DNA of 64,000 bases from Collinsella sp. (GTDB taxonomy: Bacteria > Actinomycetota > Coriobacteriia > Coriobacteriales > Coriobacteriaceae). The DNA lies in assembly GCA_018368345.1 (NCBI GenBank), contig JAGZEK010000003.1, positions 62,001 to 126,000 of the forward strand, given 5' to 3'. Positions 38,189 to 45,946 of the stretch are shown one piece after another. Numbering within the stretch: the stretch's first letter is position 1; every line of letters starts with the position of its first letter. The position numbers were made by a program, and so were the translations under genes. The notes below the pieces were generated by a model, which did not search any database, had not been told where the DNA came from, and was given only the letters and a program-made list of their open reading frames with translations.

Positions 38189-38629
38189 ATGTACACAATC
38201 GGCCAGGTGTCGGAGATGTTCGGTTTGCCCGCTTCAACGCTGCGATATTACGACAAGCAGGGACTGTTTCCAGGATTGGAGCGAGCGTCCGGCATTCGCC
38301 AATTCGGCGACAGGGAACTCGAGGCGCTTCGGGTCATCGAATGCCTAAAGAAGGCGGGGATGGAGATCAAGGACATCCGGCTGTTCATGGAATGGTGTGC
38401 GGAAGGCCCATCTACATACCCCCAGCGCAAGGCCATGTTCGAGGACCGGAAGGCCCACATGGAGTCGGAGATCGCGAAGATGAACCGTGCGCTGGACATG
38501 CTGAAGTTCAAATGCTGGTACTACGAACAGGCGATGCAAGATGGCGGCGAGGACAGGCTTAAGGCACTGATTCCCAATGGCTTGCCAGAAGAAATCAAAG
38601 AGGCCTACGAAAACGCGCACGCTCGATAG
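38189..38629 (+). CDS. MerR-family regulator (AdhR/YraB-like)
   Basis: 146 residues: winged helix with YTIGQVSEMFGLPASTLRYYDKQGL, then a long dimerisation helix and a short C-terminus (FKCWYYEQAMQDGGED). GGAGG precedes the ATG. It is divergent from the decarboxylase-cupin gene and shares its regulatory dyad. Members of this branch often sense aldehydes or electrophiles; a Cys is present in KCWYYE and another in EWCAEG. Confidence 0.9.
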   Translation: MYTIGQVSEMFGLPASTLRYYDKQGLFPGLERASGIRQFGDRELEALRVIECLKKAGMEIKDIRLFMEWCAEGPSTYPQRKAMFEDRKAHMESEIAKMNRALDMLKFKCWYYEQAMQDGGEDRLKALIPNGLPEEIKEAYENAHAR

Positions 38630-38693
38630 TGGCGCCCGATGCTCAAGGGGCTTCGGCGAGGAGTCCTGTTCGGGGTAGGAGTGCAAACGAGAG

Positions 38694-38720
38694 AGGGCCG
38701 GGGCCTATGGCTCCGGCCCT
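38694..38720. terminator. Bidirectional hairpin terminator
   Basis: AGGGCCGGGGCC pairs with GGCTCCGGCCCT around three bases, between the convergent MerR gene and the micro-protein operon. Confidence 0.6.
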
Positions 38721-38746
38721 CCTTCTGGGCGTTTCCCTCGCTCGCA

Positions 38747-38977
38747 CTACCCGGCCGACGGCGCGGTGAACGACAGCTTGTCGTATGCGAAACTGTAGTT
38801 CTTCTTGATCGCATAGAAGGCGACCGACGCCATCAGCGCGGCGACCGCAATGGCGGCCTGCTCCTTCGTTGGGTTGACCTCGAGCGCGTACCCGATGGCT
38901 TCCCTGACGGTCTTCAGCGCACCCTCGGGCGAGTCAACGAGCTCGGTGGCGGCCTTTGCGATGTTCTTGCTGTCCAT
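38747..38977 (-). CDS. Small protein of unknown function
   Basis: 76 residues, one probable membrane helix (about 40-58, AAIAVAALMASVAFYAI) with charged flanks. AAAGGAA precedes the ATG at 38977. It is 24 bases downstream of a second micro-protein gene in the same direction, so the two form a small operon. Not recognised. Confidence 0.65.
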   Translation of the reverse strand: MDSKNIAKAATELVDSPEGALKTVREAIGYALEVNPTKEQAAIAVAALMASVAFYAIKKNYSFAYDKLSFTAPSAG

Positions 38978-39001
38978 GGTCGTTCCTTTCGTGGGGTTAG
39001 T

Positions 39002-39172
39002 CTAGGCGAGCAGCTTGAGCGTGAGGGCGATGTGGCATGCCATTCCAGCGAGGAGCGCCACGGTCATGCACGTCACGGCGGCGGCCATCAACCTGAAGAA
39101 CCACGTGTCCATGTCGCGGCCACTTCCCGCCTTTTCGAAGTGCTTATCTTCCAAACGGCTCTTGTCGGTCAT
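39002..39172 (-). CDS. Small membrane protein (56 residues)
   Basis: ATG at 39172 follows AGGAGGA, an almost perfect ribosome site. The first 22 residues are charged (MTDKSRLEDKHFEK); then comes one helix (about 26-52) rich in Ala, Met and Leu. It is first in an operon with the 76-residue protein. Divergent from the WYL regulator, 119 bases away. Function unknown; the coupling suggests the two small proteins act together in the membrane. Confidence 0.65.
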   Translation of the reverse strand: MTDKSRLEDKHFEKAGSGRDMDTWFFRLMAAAVTCMTVALLAGMACHIALTLKLLA

Positions 39173-39291
39173 CAGTTCCTCCTCTACGGGTTTTACTGAG
39201 GACAGTTTCTCGAATAAGAGCCCTGCCGTTCGAATGCAGACGCTCTAATGACCTACAATATTTAATGTCATTCAATAGAAACGAGGAAACC

Positions 39292-40491
39292 ATGTCGAGG
39301 AAGCTGACGGACATTGAGATAGCGGCTTTTCTCGAGAGATGCGGCACGATTGAGAGCGGAACGCGACAGCGCTTGCTGGCAGTCGCGCGCCTGCTATGCG
39401 ATTTCACCGACGAGAACGAGGGACTCACCTCGCAGGAAATAGCTCGGGTTCTCTCGCGACTGTCGGGGAGCAATGTGGCCGAAAACTCCGTCCGCGCCGA
39501 TCTCGACGCTTTGGCATCATGCAGCCCCTTCGGAGCCGAAGTCATAAAGCCCGGGCGGGGCGAGAAAACCGGGTACCGCTGCGCGGCAAAGCCCTTTTCA
39601 TCGCATGACTCTTCGCTCCTGATGGGCATGGTGAGAACGAGCAAGTTCGTCAATGAGGAGCAGCGCGCTCGCCTTTGCGCGAAGCTCGAGGAAATCATGT
39701 CCGACCGCGAGCTGGAAGAGATGGTCGAATCGATCTTTGTCGATGAGCGCGAAACCCATGAGGGCATGAACGCACTTGCGGCGATGGTCGCCGCCTCCTC
39801 CGCGATTCGCAACAACGAACAGCTCTGCTTCCGTTATCGCCGCCACTTGATGAACGGGGATGAGCTGATTGACCGCCAGATCTCGTCCGAAGACCCCGTT
39901 TGCCTCGTCTACAGCTTCGGACACTACTATCTTGAGACCTGCGTGACAACTGACAAGGTTCCCGAGGGCGAACCCTTTTTCCGCAGGCTGGACCATATGA
40001 CGAACGCGATGGTATCGGGGAAGAAGCTCCGCAACCCCGGCAGGGTTGACGAGCTTAGGAGAAGGGTGGCCGCCGACGTCCGAGAGCGGATTGACATGTA
40101 CGGCGACGGGACCAGCAGGACGCTTTTCCTCAAAGTCGAGGGGCGTTGCGCCCAATATGCCTACGACAGGTTCGGCCACGACTTGGTTTTTTCGCACGTC
40201 TCCGAGGACGATGCCGGCAATCCCCATGGCTACGCCTGCGTGAGGACGCAGCTGTCTCCAACCCTCTACCGTTGGCTTTTCGGTATGGGAGGAGGCGTTT
40301 TCCTTGCAAAGCCGAAAGGCCTCACCTGGGCCAGGACCTTTCGAGGCCTTTCGTCATGCAGCGCCGATACGCTTCGGCAGTTCGTCGAAGATTACGAGGC
40401 GGCGCACGAGGGCTATATCTCCATGCTTGAAAGCGCTCTGGGAGCCGAGCGAGATGCTATTGCAAAGGGACATGAAACGGCTTGGATTTAA
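39292..40491 (+). CDS. WYL-domain transcriptional regulator
   Basis: 399 residues. N-terminal winged helix (about 30-75, LTSQEIARVLSRLSG), a helical middle, then a beta-rich region (about 175-300) matching the WYL core in layout, with a C-terminal dimerisation part (about 300-390). ATG 39292 after GAGGA. Its last 35 bases overlap the last 35 of the convergent 559-residue gene. WYL regulators bind nucleotides or nucleic acid and often silence defence genes (BrxR/CapW type). Which genes it controls cannot be told from sequence alone. Confidence 0.75.
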   Translation: MSRKLTDIEIAAFLERCGTIESGTRQRLLAVARLLCDFTDENEGLTSQEIARVLSRLSGSNVAENSVRADLDALASCSPFGAEVIKPGRGEKTGYRCAAKPFSSHDSSLLMGMVRTSKFVNEEQRARLCAKLEEIMSDRELEEMVESIFVDERETHEGMNALAAMVAASSAIRNNEQLCFRYRRHLMNGDELIDRQISSEDPVCLVYSFGHYYLETCVTTDKVPEGEPFFRRLDHMTNAMVSGKKLRNPGRVDELRRRVAADVRERIDMYGDGTSRTLFLKVEGRCAQYAYDRFGHDLVFSHVSEDDAGNPHGYACVRTQLSPTLYRWLFGMGGGVFLAKPKGLTWARTFRGLSSCSADTLRQFVEDYEAAHEGYISMLESALGAERDAIAKGHETAWI

Positions 40492-42136
40492 CGCTAAAGA
40501 CGACGTACTCGGTCAGAACCTCTGCAAGGGCATCAGAGGCGCACCTTTCCGAGCGGTACCTTCTGAATAGGCGATCAATGTTTTCCAGCTCTTCATCCTG
40601 CGACAGCCCGCGCAGCGGAGAGTAGTAGTAGGAGTTATGGATGTCGATCCCGTCACCCATTATCGACAGGGCGATGGACCAGAGGTGGGTGTCGTCATGA
40701 TGCTCTATAGCGATGAGATGCGCGCTCTCGATTGAGCTGACGATTAAACCATCGAGTCCCTCATTGAGGACCTTTGCCATCTCCGCGAGGTCGTCGGGGC
40801 TCGATTCGCCCTGGGCTCTCATGCCGTCAAGATACTTGAGCTGTTCTTCGTCGAGCCGTAGGCCGCCGAGCAGCATGAACATGATGTCAAGAACCTCGTC
40901 CCTGATTTCCCTAACCTTGCCCAGGTCGTAGAAGTTGGACTTATGGAGCTTCCCATTGCGGGTGTCGTCCATGAACGACCGCAGCCGCCCGAACAGGAGC
41001 TCGCGAAAGGACTTGTAATCAATCTCAGAATCGTAGATGCGCACGTTGAAGTATTTGTGCTGGTAGCTTGCAAATAGATAGGCAAGCGGGCCCAACGTTG
41101 CCTCTTTGTCCTTCTCCGCCAGGAGGGCTGAGGTGAGCGGGACGGCAGGGTTCCAGGCCTTTACGGCGCCAAACGCCACCTTGTAGTCCCTGTTCGCCCA
41201 AAGCGGAAGAAGGTCGAACATCATCTGCTCTATCGCCTTGATGTAGCCAGCGACCGTCCCGGTCTGCTCGACATTCTCGGAGAGGGTGTTGAGCCTGTAG
41301 CGCCACTCTGACGACAGAAAGCTGACGGCGAAGCTGGCTTGCCCGAAGAGTATTTCGAACAGATCTTTGCGCTGAATGTTGCGCGCCAAGATATCGATGT
41401 CGCGCTCCGACATCCCTCTTCCCATCAGACGGTACCTGATAAGAGGAAGCTCGATCGCCTCGTAGTCGTGAAGGAGCTCTCGTCTGAAGGAGCCGAGCTC
41501 ATGCTCGGTGGGCAGGGCAACAACCGTGAACCCCTGGACAAGTCGACCCTCCGTTCTCACCCTGCCAGCCACGTCGGTCAAACGGTCGGCCTCTTCCTTT
41601 CCGAAAGTCCTCTCGAACCAATCTGTTGCAGAGACGTGCTTGACGCCGCGCGGAGAGAAAGACTCGTACCAGTAGCCGAGACTCTCGCGGAGCTTGACGT
41701 TGGCCTCATCCGCAAGCCATACAAGGTAGACGTCGTCAACCTCCCCGTTCTCCACCAACTCGAACGCCCAGAACGTGGAGTTGCTCTTAGTGTGGTTAAG
41801 CGGGCTATGGTCGATGCTTGGCCACAGCATGACGCATGCATGCTTCCCCCCGTCCGCAATGTAACCGAAGCCGGCGTTCTTCCATCTTGACTTGGATGGC
41901 AGGTCGAAGGTTTCGATGGAATGCCCAGATGCCAGCTTCCTTGCAAAGTCAGCGAATAGGCCAGGCGCCGCTGCAGCCCAGTTTCGCTGCATCTGCTTCA
42001 TGCTTGCGCAATTGCAATCATCGGTTCCAAAAAGGAATCCGCTGTTGAACTCATTGACGCCTGCGAACTTCTTCGATAGCTTGATGTCCGCCAACGCCTT
42101 GTCCGCGAACTCGTCGTACAGAGACTGGCAATCCAT
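40457..42136 (-). CDS. Unknown 559-residue protein with a HEPN-like motif
   Basis: Not matched to a named family. The N-terminal half (1-270) is mixed alpha/beta with many aromatic residues. The second half is helical; helix 295-312 (YIKAIEQMMFDLLPLW) and R393-N394-x3-H398 (RNGKLH) followed by a long amphipathic helix are arranged like a HEPN domain, whose R-(polar)-x3-H motif cuts RNA. Ends tail-to-tail inside the WYL gene. Weak ribosome site (GTGGGTGGGA) before ATG 42136. Neighbours (WYL regulator, ToxN-like toxin) point to a defence role, but this is inference. Confidence 0.6.
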   Translation of the reverse strand: MDCQSLYDEFADKALADIKLSKKFAGVNEFNSGFLFGTDDCNCASMKQMQRNWAAAAPGLFADFARKLASGHSIETFDLPSKSRWKNAGFGYIADGGKHACVMLWPSIDHSPLNHTKSNSTFWAFELVENGEVDDVYLVWLADEANVKLRESLGYWYESFSPRGVKHVSATDWFERTFGKEEADRLTDVAGRVRTEGRLVQGFTVVALPTEHELGSFRRELLHDYEAIELPLIRYRLMGRGMSERDIDILARNIQRKDLFEILFGQASFAVSFLSSEWRYRLNTLSENVEQTGTVAGYIKAIEQMMFDLLPLWANRDYKVAFGAVKAWNPAVPLTSALLAEKDKEATLGPLAYLFASYQHKYFNVRIYDSEIDYKSFRELLFGRLRSFMDDTRNGKLHKSNFYDLGKVREIRDEVLDIMFMLLGGLRLDEEQLKYLDGMRAQGESSPDDLAEMAKVLNEGLDGLIVSSIESAHLIAIEHHDDTHLWSIALSIMGDGIDIHNSYYYSPLRGLSQDEELENIDRLFRRYRSERCASDALAEVLTEYVVFSVKSKPFHVPLQ

Positions 42137-42670
42137 TTCCCACCCACTTTCTCGATAACGCCATTATCCCAGAAAGACTATGGGGTGTTCGGGATAGAGG
42201 AGCTGGCGCCCGGCGAGCTCGACCTCACGCCCGGCTGCATCGACAGGGCCAGGGCCGCGAGGGGCGAGGGACCGCTGACGGGGTAGGCGTCGGGCCGGGA
42301 CATGGGCCGGAGGGCCCGTTGCGCTGAGTCCGGAACGGCTGCGCGGCGGGCTGGCGGAGCATGCGGAGGCGGCATGGGGGCACCGGCCTCCATAGCCTCT
42401 CCACCTGCGGAAACGAGGCGGCGGCCAGGCGCCGTGAGCTATTTCCGCGTTGCGCTAGCTGCGGAAACGCGGGGTACGCTCAGACTGTTGCGTTGAGATT
42501 GAAAATCAACCTGATATCGTAGCGCACCGCAGACGCTGATGGCGATGGCTGTACACGGGCACGGGCGCGCCACTGCATTTCACAGCTTATTTCTCAAGTA
42601 TTTGGGACGCACACGCGGCGTTCAAAAATGCGGAGCGGCTCCGCATGACTCGAGACTGAGCCGAGGTGCC
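42137..42670. other. Gene-poor region with remnant coding and repeats
   Basis: 534 bases. On the plus strand, 42165-42285 reads as a coding-like tail (VFGIEELAPGELDLTPG and PLTG before a stop), without start or family. CTGCGGAAACG occurs at 42405 and 42459, and TTTCCGC at 42432 is inverted to it. The toxin terminator is at 42624-42646. No intact gene seen. Confidence 0.4.
42624..42646 (-). terminator. Intrinsic terminator of the ToxN-like gene
   Basis: ATGCGGAGC and GCTCCGCAT flank one base; five T residues follow on the minus strand. It lies 24 bases past the toxin stop codon. Confidence 0.8.
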
Positions 42671-43120
42671 CTACTTCTCGCCCTCCAGCAGCCCCACGAT
42701 GCGGTCGATGTCGACGGCAAAGCGAGGCCTTCCCTCGCGCTCGTAGCGGTCGAGGTATGCCTGGCACTCGGAGACAATGCGCTTGGTGTTGCCGTCGATG
42801 ATGCGCTGGAGCGTCTCGTAGTAGGCCGAGCCCTCGGTCCTGAAGCGGCGCTGGTAGGCCTTGGTTATGGGGAACATCTTGATGTAGTGGATGCCGTGGC
42901 GGCAGCCGGGGCGCGTCGTGGGGCGGGGTGGCAACGCAAAGTACTGGTCTTTGGGCACGTTAGGGGCGATGTTGGAACGCAGCGGCACGGCGAAGTCCCT
43001 GCGCTTCCCGCGGAAACGCAGCCTCACCACCACGATGCAGGGACGATTGTGCTTAAGCATGAGTTCGCGGTCGCCCTCGACGAGGTCGAAGAAGTCCTGG
43101 GAGATGGATACGATCTTCAT
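42671..43120 (-). CDS. ToxN/AbiQ/TenpN-like endoribonuclease toxin
   Basis: 149 residues. The N-terminal beta region (NRPCIVVVRLRFRG, then RDFAVPLRSNI, about 25-51) and the later GIHYIKMFPI (about 76-85) follow the ToxN/AbiQ/TenpN layout, where the PL(R/T)S segment lines the active site. The rest is helical. Type III toxins cut mRNA and are held by a folded RNA antitoxin encoded just upstream. I chose ATG 43120 after AAGGGGG. Upstream lies a compact folded leader; downstream is a terminator. Family call is from motif layout only. Confidence 0.55.
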   Translation of the reverse strand: MKIVSISQDFFDLVEGDRELMLKHNRPCIVVVRLRFRGKRRDFAVPLRSNIAPNVPKDQYFALPPRPTTRPGCRHGIHYIKMFPITKAYQRRFRTEGSAYYETLQRIIDGNTKRIVSECQAYLDRYEREGRPRFAVDIDRIVGLLEGEK

Positions 43121-43129
43121 CGGTTCGCC

Positions 43130-43263
43130 CCCTTCATACGAGACGGGGCCCGCATCGCTGCAGGCCCCTACAGGTGGGCGATATTCTACGCCTTGCGGCA
43201 CCCCGTCGCCCACGGAGGTTAAACGTACACGTAAGCCGTACTCTGAAAGCCGCGGCTTCCGGC
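43130..43263 (-). ncRNA. Structured leader RNA, candidate type III antitoxin
   Basis: Transcribed toward the toxin. In order: 12-base palindrome AAGCCGCGGCTT (43247-43258); an eight-pair stem GTGGGCGA/TCGCCCAC (43206-43213 with 43174-43181) capping an inner GCC-GCAA-GGC tetraloop; and a GGGGCC/GGCCCC hairpin with a bulged inner stem (43145-43168). Clear tandem repeats typical of ToxI or TenpI are not obvious, which weakens the case. It could instead be a translational leader. Confidence 0.4.
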
Positions 43264-43269
43264 AAGTAG

Positions 43270-43278
43270 TTTATACCA
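43270..43278 (-). promoter_or_regulatory. Extended -10 promoter of the leader-toxin transcript
   Basis: On the minus strand TGGTATAAA is an extended -10. A TTGAAA lies 14 bases upstream, too close for a good -35, so recognition may depend on the extended element. Confidence 0.4.
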
Positions 43279-43389
43279 CGAAAGGCCGCTTTCAATGCGT
43301 ATAGCTCGCAAAATAACACTCGCTGGGCCGTCACCCCTGGCCGTTACCCTCCAATCTTCATTGGAGTCAGCAGGTCAATTCATATAATC

Positions 43390-43430
43390 ATGGGGGTTTA
43401 TCCTAAAGGGAATCAAATTTATACCCCCAT
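43390..43430. terminator. Hairpin next to the left guaA-type repeat
   Basis: ATGGGGGT and ACCCCCAT flank 25 bases. It lies 16 bases left of the att-like sequence, in the position a guaA terminator would have had before an insertion. Poor T tract. Confidence 0.4.
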
Positions 43431-43445
43431 AACCAAGGAATTATC

Positions 43446-43460
43446 TATTCCCACTCGATG
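43446..43460. repeat. Left att-like site, copy of the guaA 3' end
   Basis: TATTCCCACTCGATG is identical, in the same orientation, to the last 15 bases of intact guaA (54198-54212). On the minus strand it still reads VIEWE before a stop. Coding-like sequence upstream of that (GSRNGDPANYTRAL) is not GuaA. Confidence 0.55.
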
Positions 43461-43608
43461 ACTAGGGCCCTGGTGTAATTGGCTGGATCACCGTTCCGGG
43501 AACCGGTATCGACCTACCTGTCCGCCAAGCTCCTTCTTCAGCTTCAGCCTAGTATCTGACTCGCGCCGTTATAAGCGAAAACCGAAGAGATGCGTCTTAG
43601 CCAAGAAA

Positions 43609-43624
43609 ATAAGGTTAGCCTTAT
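43609..43624. promoter_or_regulatory. DtxR/iron-box-like palindrome
   Basis: ATAAGG-TTAG-CCTTAT resembles the DtxR/IdeR consensus AGGTTAGNCTNACCT. It lies about where the -35 of the methyltransferase promoter would be. Binding would be repressive. Confidence 0.4.
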
Positions 43625-43642
43625 CTTACTGCATGATTCGTG

Positions 43643-43666
43643 TGTTATAGTTAGACGGCTCTAACT
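43643..43666 (+). promoter_or_regulatory. Extended -10 with a second TTAG-N6-CTAA dyad
   Basis: TGTTATAGT (43643-43651) is an extended -10. AGTTAGA-CGGC-TCTAACT (43649-43666) overlaps it and the start point. The two dyads bracket the promoter. Confidence 0.4.
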
Positions 43667-43683
43667 GTTTGGGGGCGACAGCC

Positions 43684-44313
43684 ATGCACGAACGCGAGGG
43701 TTTCTGGGACAAGAACGCCGGTCGGTATGACCGTTTCATGCGAAACGACCGGGCGGCGTATGAGAAGATGTATGGGCTGATCCGGCCGGTAGTGAAAGCA
43801 AAAACCGTACTGGAGGTCGCCACCGGCACGGGGCTTATCGCAAAGAGCATCGTGAATGCGGCGGCGCACATCGAGGCTACGGACGCCTCTGCAAAGATGA
43901 TCCTTGAAGCAAAGCGGGACAATCAATCCGCAAAGCTGCACTTTTCCGTACAAGATATGTTCCGCCTGCCCTATGCACAGAAGTCCTTCGAAGTGGTGAT
44001 CGTGTCCAACGCGCTTCACATAGTGCCGCATCCGGAAAAGGCCCTGCAAGAAATCAGACGGGTGCTGAAGGACGACGGCGTGCTCATCGCGCCAACCTTC
44101 ACTCACGCGGGGAGCTCAGTTTCCGGCAAGGCAAAAGCCTTTTTCATGAGTATGGCGGGATTCCCCCTCCACAGCAGGTGGACAAGCGAGGAATACCTGC
44201 GTTTCCTGCGTCAAAACGACTGGGCGGTACAGAAAAGCGCGGTGCTGAAGGCCTCGTTCCCGTTGACCTATGCGGAATGCACGAAATCGGAGGGGCCAGA
44301 TGTCGTTCTTTGA
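43684..44313 (+). CDS. Class I SAM-dependent methyltransferase 1
   Basis: 209 residues, Rossmann methyltransferase with motif I LEVATGTGLIAKS, the acidic motif II DAS, and motif IV in VIVSNALHIVPHPE. The N-terminal FWDKNAGRYDRFM is of the UbiE/Methyltransf_11 type. ATG 43684 follows GGGGG. It overlaps the next methyltransferase by 14 bases. GC appears lower than in the genes to the right, suggesting acquisition. Substrate unknown. Confidence 0.88.
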   Translation: MHEREGFWDKNAGRYDRFMRNDRAAYEKMYGLIRPVVKAKTVLEVATGTGLIAKSIVNAAAHIEATDASAKMILEAKRDNQSAKLHFSVQDMFRLPYAQKSFEVVIVSNALHIVPHPEKALQEIRRVLKDDGVLIAPTFTHAGSSVSGKAKAFFMSMAGFPLHSRWTSEEYLRFLRQNDWAVQKSAVLKASFPLTYAECTKSEGPDVVL

Positions 44314-44905
44314 AAACACCCGCAAGCCCGTGGGCCTCGGCGGAAAACTTATGGTTGCCATGATGAATCTGGGCCACAGCCCTATGGCGCGGTGGGGACT
44401 TCAGTTTCTACGACTTGCGCCAAACGCCAAGGTGCTGGATTGCGGCTGCGGCGGCGGGGCGAACATAAAACAGCTGCTGAAAAAATGCCCGCATGGCGTC
44501 GTCAAGGGCATCGACTATTCGCCCGTCAGCGTGGAGAAGGCTAGAAAGCTCAACCGAACTGCAATTCAGGAGGGGCGTTGCGCCGTTCTGCAAGGCAGTG
44601 TGGCGGATATGGTGTTTGAGGATAGCTACTTCGATGCTGCCACGGCCTTTGAAACCGTCTATTTTTGGCCTGATTTGCCCCGATGCTTCCGTGAGGTCTG
44701 GCGGACGCTGAAGCCAGGCGGGACAATTCTTATCTGCAACGAGAGCAATGGCGATACGGGCAAAGACGAGAGGTGGACGCAGATCATCGGCGGCATGACC
44801 ATCTACAAGGACATTGAATTAAAGGCGTGTCTGGAGCAGGCGGGTTTTCACGAGGTGCAGATACGCAAAAAGAAAAAGTGGCTCTGCGTCACGGCGCGGA
44901 AATAA
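44300..44905 (+). CDS. Class I SAM-dependent methyltransferase 2
   Basis: 201 residues with motif I LDCGCGGGANIKQLLKK and the post-motif LKPGGTILICNESNGD. It starts at ATG 44300 after GGAGGGG, inside the end of the first methyltransferase. The N-terminal FFENTRKPVGLGGKLMVAMMN is characteristic of a group seen in gut Firmicutes operons. Probably co-translated with gene 1. Substrate unknown. Confidence 0.88.
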   Translation: MSFFENTRKPVGLGGKLMVAMMNLGHSPMARWGLQFLRLAPNAKVLDCGCGGGANIKQLLKKCPHGVVKGIDYSPVSVEKARKLNRTAIQEGRCAVLQGSVADMVFEDSYFDAATAFETVYFWPDLPRCFREVWRTLKPGGTILICNESNGDTGKDERWTQIIGGMTIYKDIELKACLEQAGFHEVQIRKKKKWLCVTARK

Positions 44906-44944
44906 GGGCATCAAGCACGGGCATTTTTGCATCCATCCTGCACA

Positions 44945-45009
44945 TGGCGATAGGCATGACGGTCATAGCGGTTGTGCCAGCGGCAATTATGACAGTTTTT
45001 ATTCACTGA
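44945..45009 (+). pseudogene. Short membrane-helix remnant between methyltransferases
   Basis: An open stretch ending HMAIGMTVIAVVPAAIM and then TVFIH before a stop is a single hydrophobic helix. It has no ribosome site. It could be the tail of a lost transporter gene. Confidence 0.25.
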
Positions 45010-45020
45010 GGAAGGAACCT

Positions 45021-45851
45021 ATGAAATGTAAAATTGAGAAAAACACCGTGCAGGAGACGCTGATCCTCCCGCTGTATTCCCGAAAGCTGTGTACGGAGCT
45101 ATACCCGAACCTTTATAGGGATGAAACAGCGGTTCGTCTGCTCGATCAGATCGACTACGACTTTTCAGAGGCAGAGAAAAACTCCCGCAGCCTGATGCAG
45201 CGCTTTGGTGCGCTGGAGGTGGCCATGCGGCAGGGCGATCTTGCTTTCGAGGTGCAGGATTACCTGAAAGGCCACCCCAATGCGGCGGTGGTCAATCTGG
45301 GCTGTGGGCTGGACAACACCGGCAGAACCTGCGACAACGGTAAATGCAAGATCTACAATCTGGACTTCCCGGATGTGATTGCCTTGCGGCAGCAGCTACT
45401 GCCCGCCGGGGATCGAGAACAAAATATCCCCTGCGACTTGAAAGACACCGCATGGTTTGGCAAAATCGATGCCTCCGGCGGGGCGGTGTTCTTTGCCTCC
45501 GGGGTGTTCTATTACTTTCTGACCCAGCAGGTCCGGGAACTGGTGCGGGAGATGGTGGACGCTCTCCCCGGCGGTGTGCTGGTCTTTGATGCTGCCAATC
45601 GGACGGCAGTAAAGATGATCGCAAAAACATGGCTTAAGACTGCAAAAATCAAGGATGTGGGGGCATATTTTGCTGTTTCGGATGCCGCCAAGGAAATCGG
45701 CACGTGGGACAGCCGTCTGCAGGTCACAAGTCGCGGCTATATGCTGGGTTACAACGATTTGAGAGACCCTTCTGTCAGCGGCTTTTTCCGGTTTCTCGCA
45801 AGGGTCGGTGACAACGGGATGAAAATGCAAATCGTGAAAATAAGATTTTAA
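45021..45851 (+). CDS. LCM-family (Tcmp-like) methyltransferase 3
   Basis: 276 residues. The pattern KLCTELYPNLYRDETAVRLL at the N-terminus, the nucleotide loop NLGCGLDNTGRTCD, and LDFPDVIALRQQLL match leucine carboxyl methyltransferase-like O-methyltransferases (Ppm1/TcmP). GAGGAAGG precedes the ATG. Third and last methyltransferase of the iron-box operon. Such trios may modify a secreted small molecule, for example a metallophore, but no synthetase or transporter is present here. Confidence 0.85.
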   Translation: MKCKIEKNTVQETLILPLYSRKLCTELYPNLYRDETAVRLLDQIDYDFSEAEKNSRSLMQRFGALEVAMRQGDLAFEVQDYLKGHPNAAVVNLGCGLDNTGRTCDNGKCKIYNLDFPDVIALRQQLLPAGDREQNIPCDLKDTAWFGKIDASGGAVFFASGVFYYFLTQQVRELVREMVDALPGGVLVFDAANRTAVKMIAKTWLKTAKIKDVGAYFAVSDAAKEIGTWDSRLQVTSRGYMLGYNDLRDPSVSGFFRFLARVGDNGMKMQIVKIRF

Positions 45852-45864
45852 GAGACAAAAATGC

Positions 45865-45914
45865 AAAAGACGAGCGCTTCTTGCCGCCCAATTGGCAAGA
45901 AGCGCTCGTCTTTT
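45865..45914. terminator. Strong bidirectional terminator
   Basis: A 21-base perfect stem (AAAAGACGAGCGCTTCTTGCC) with an eight-base loop, T-rich on both sides. It ends the methyltransferase operon and the PTS operon. Confidence 0.9.
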
Positions 45915-45946
45915 CTTAACGCGTTGTATGGCGGAGAGAGCGCAAG

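Noticed and set aside
42178..42393. 71-codon Pro/Ala-rich minus-strand frame
   Set aside because: Low complexity, no ribosome site, and GC-driven.
43441..43560. A full guaA copy at the left att-like site
   Set aside because: Only the last five codons match; sequence further upstream on the minus strand is unrelated and has an in-frame stop.
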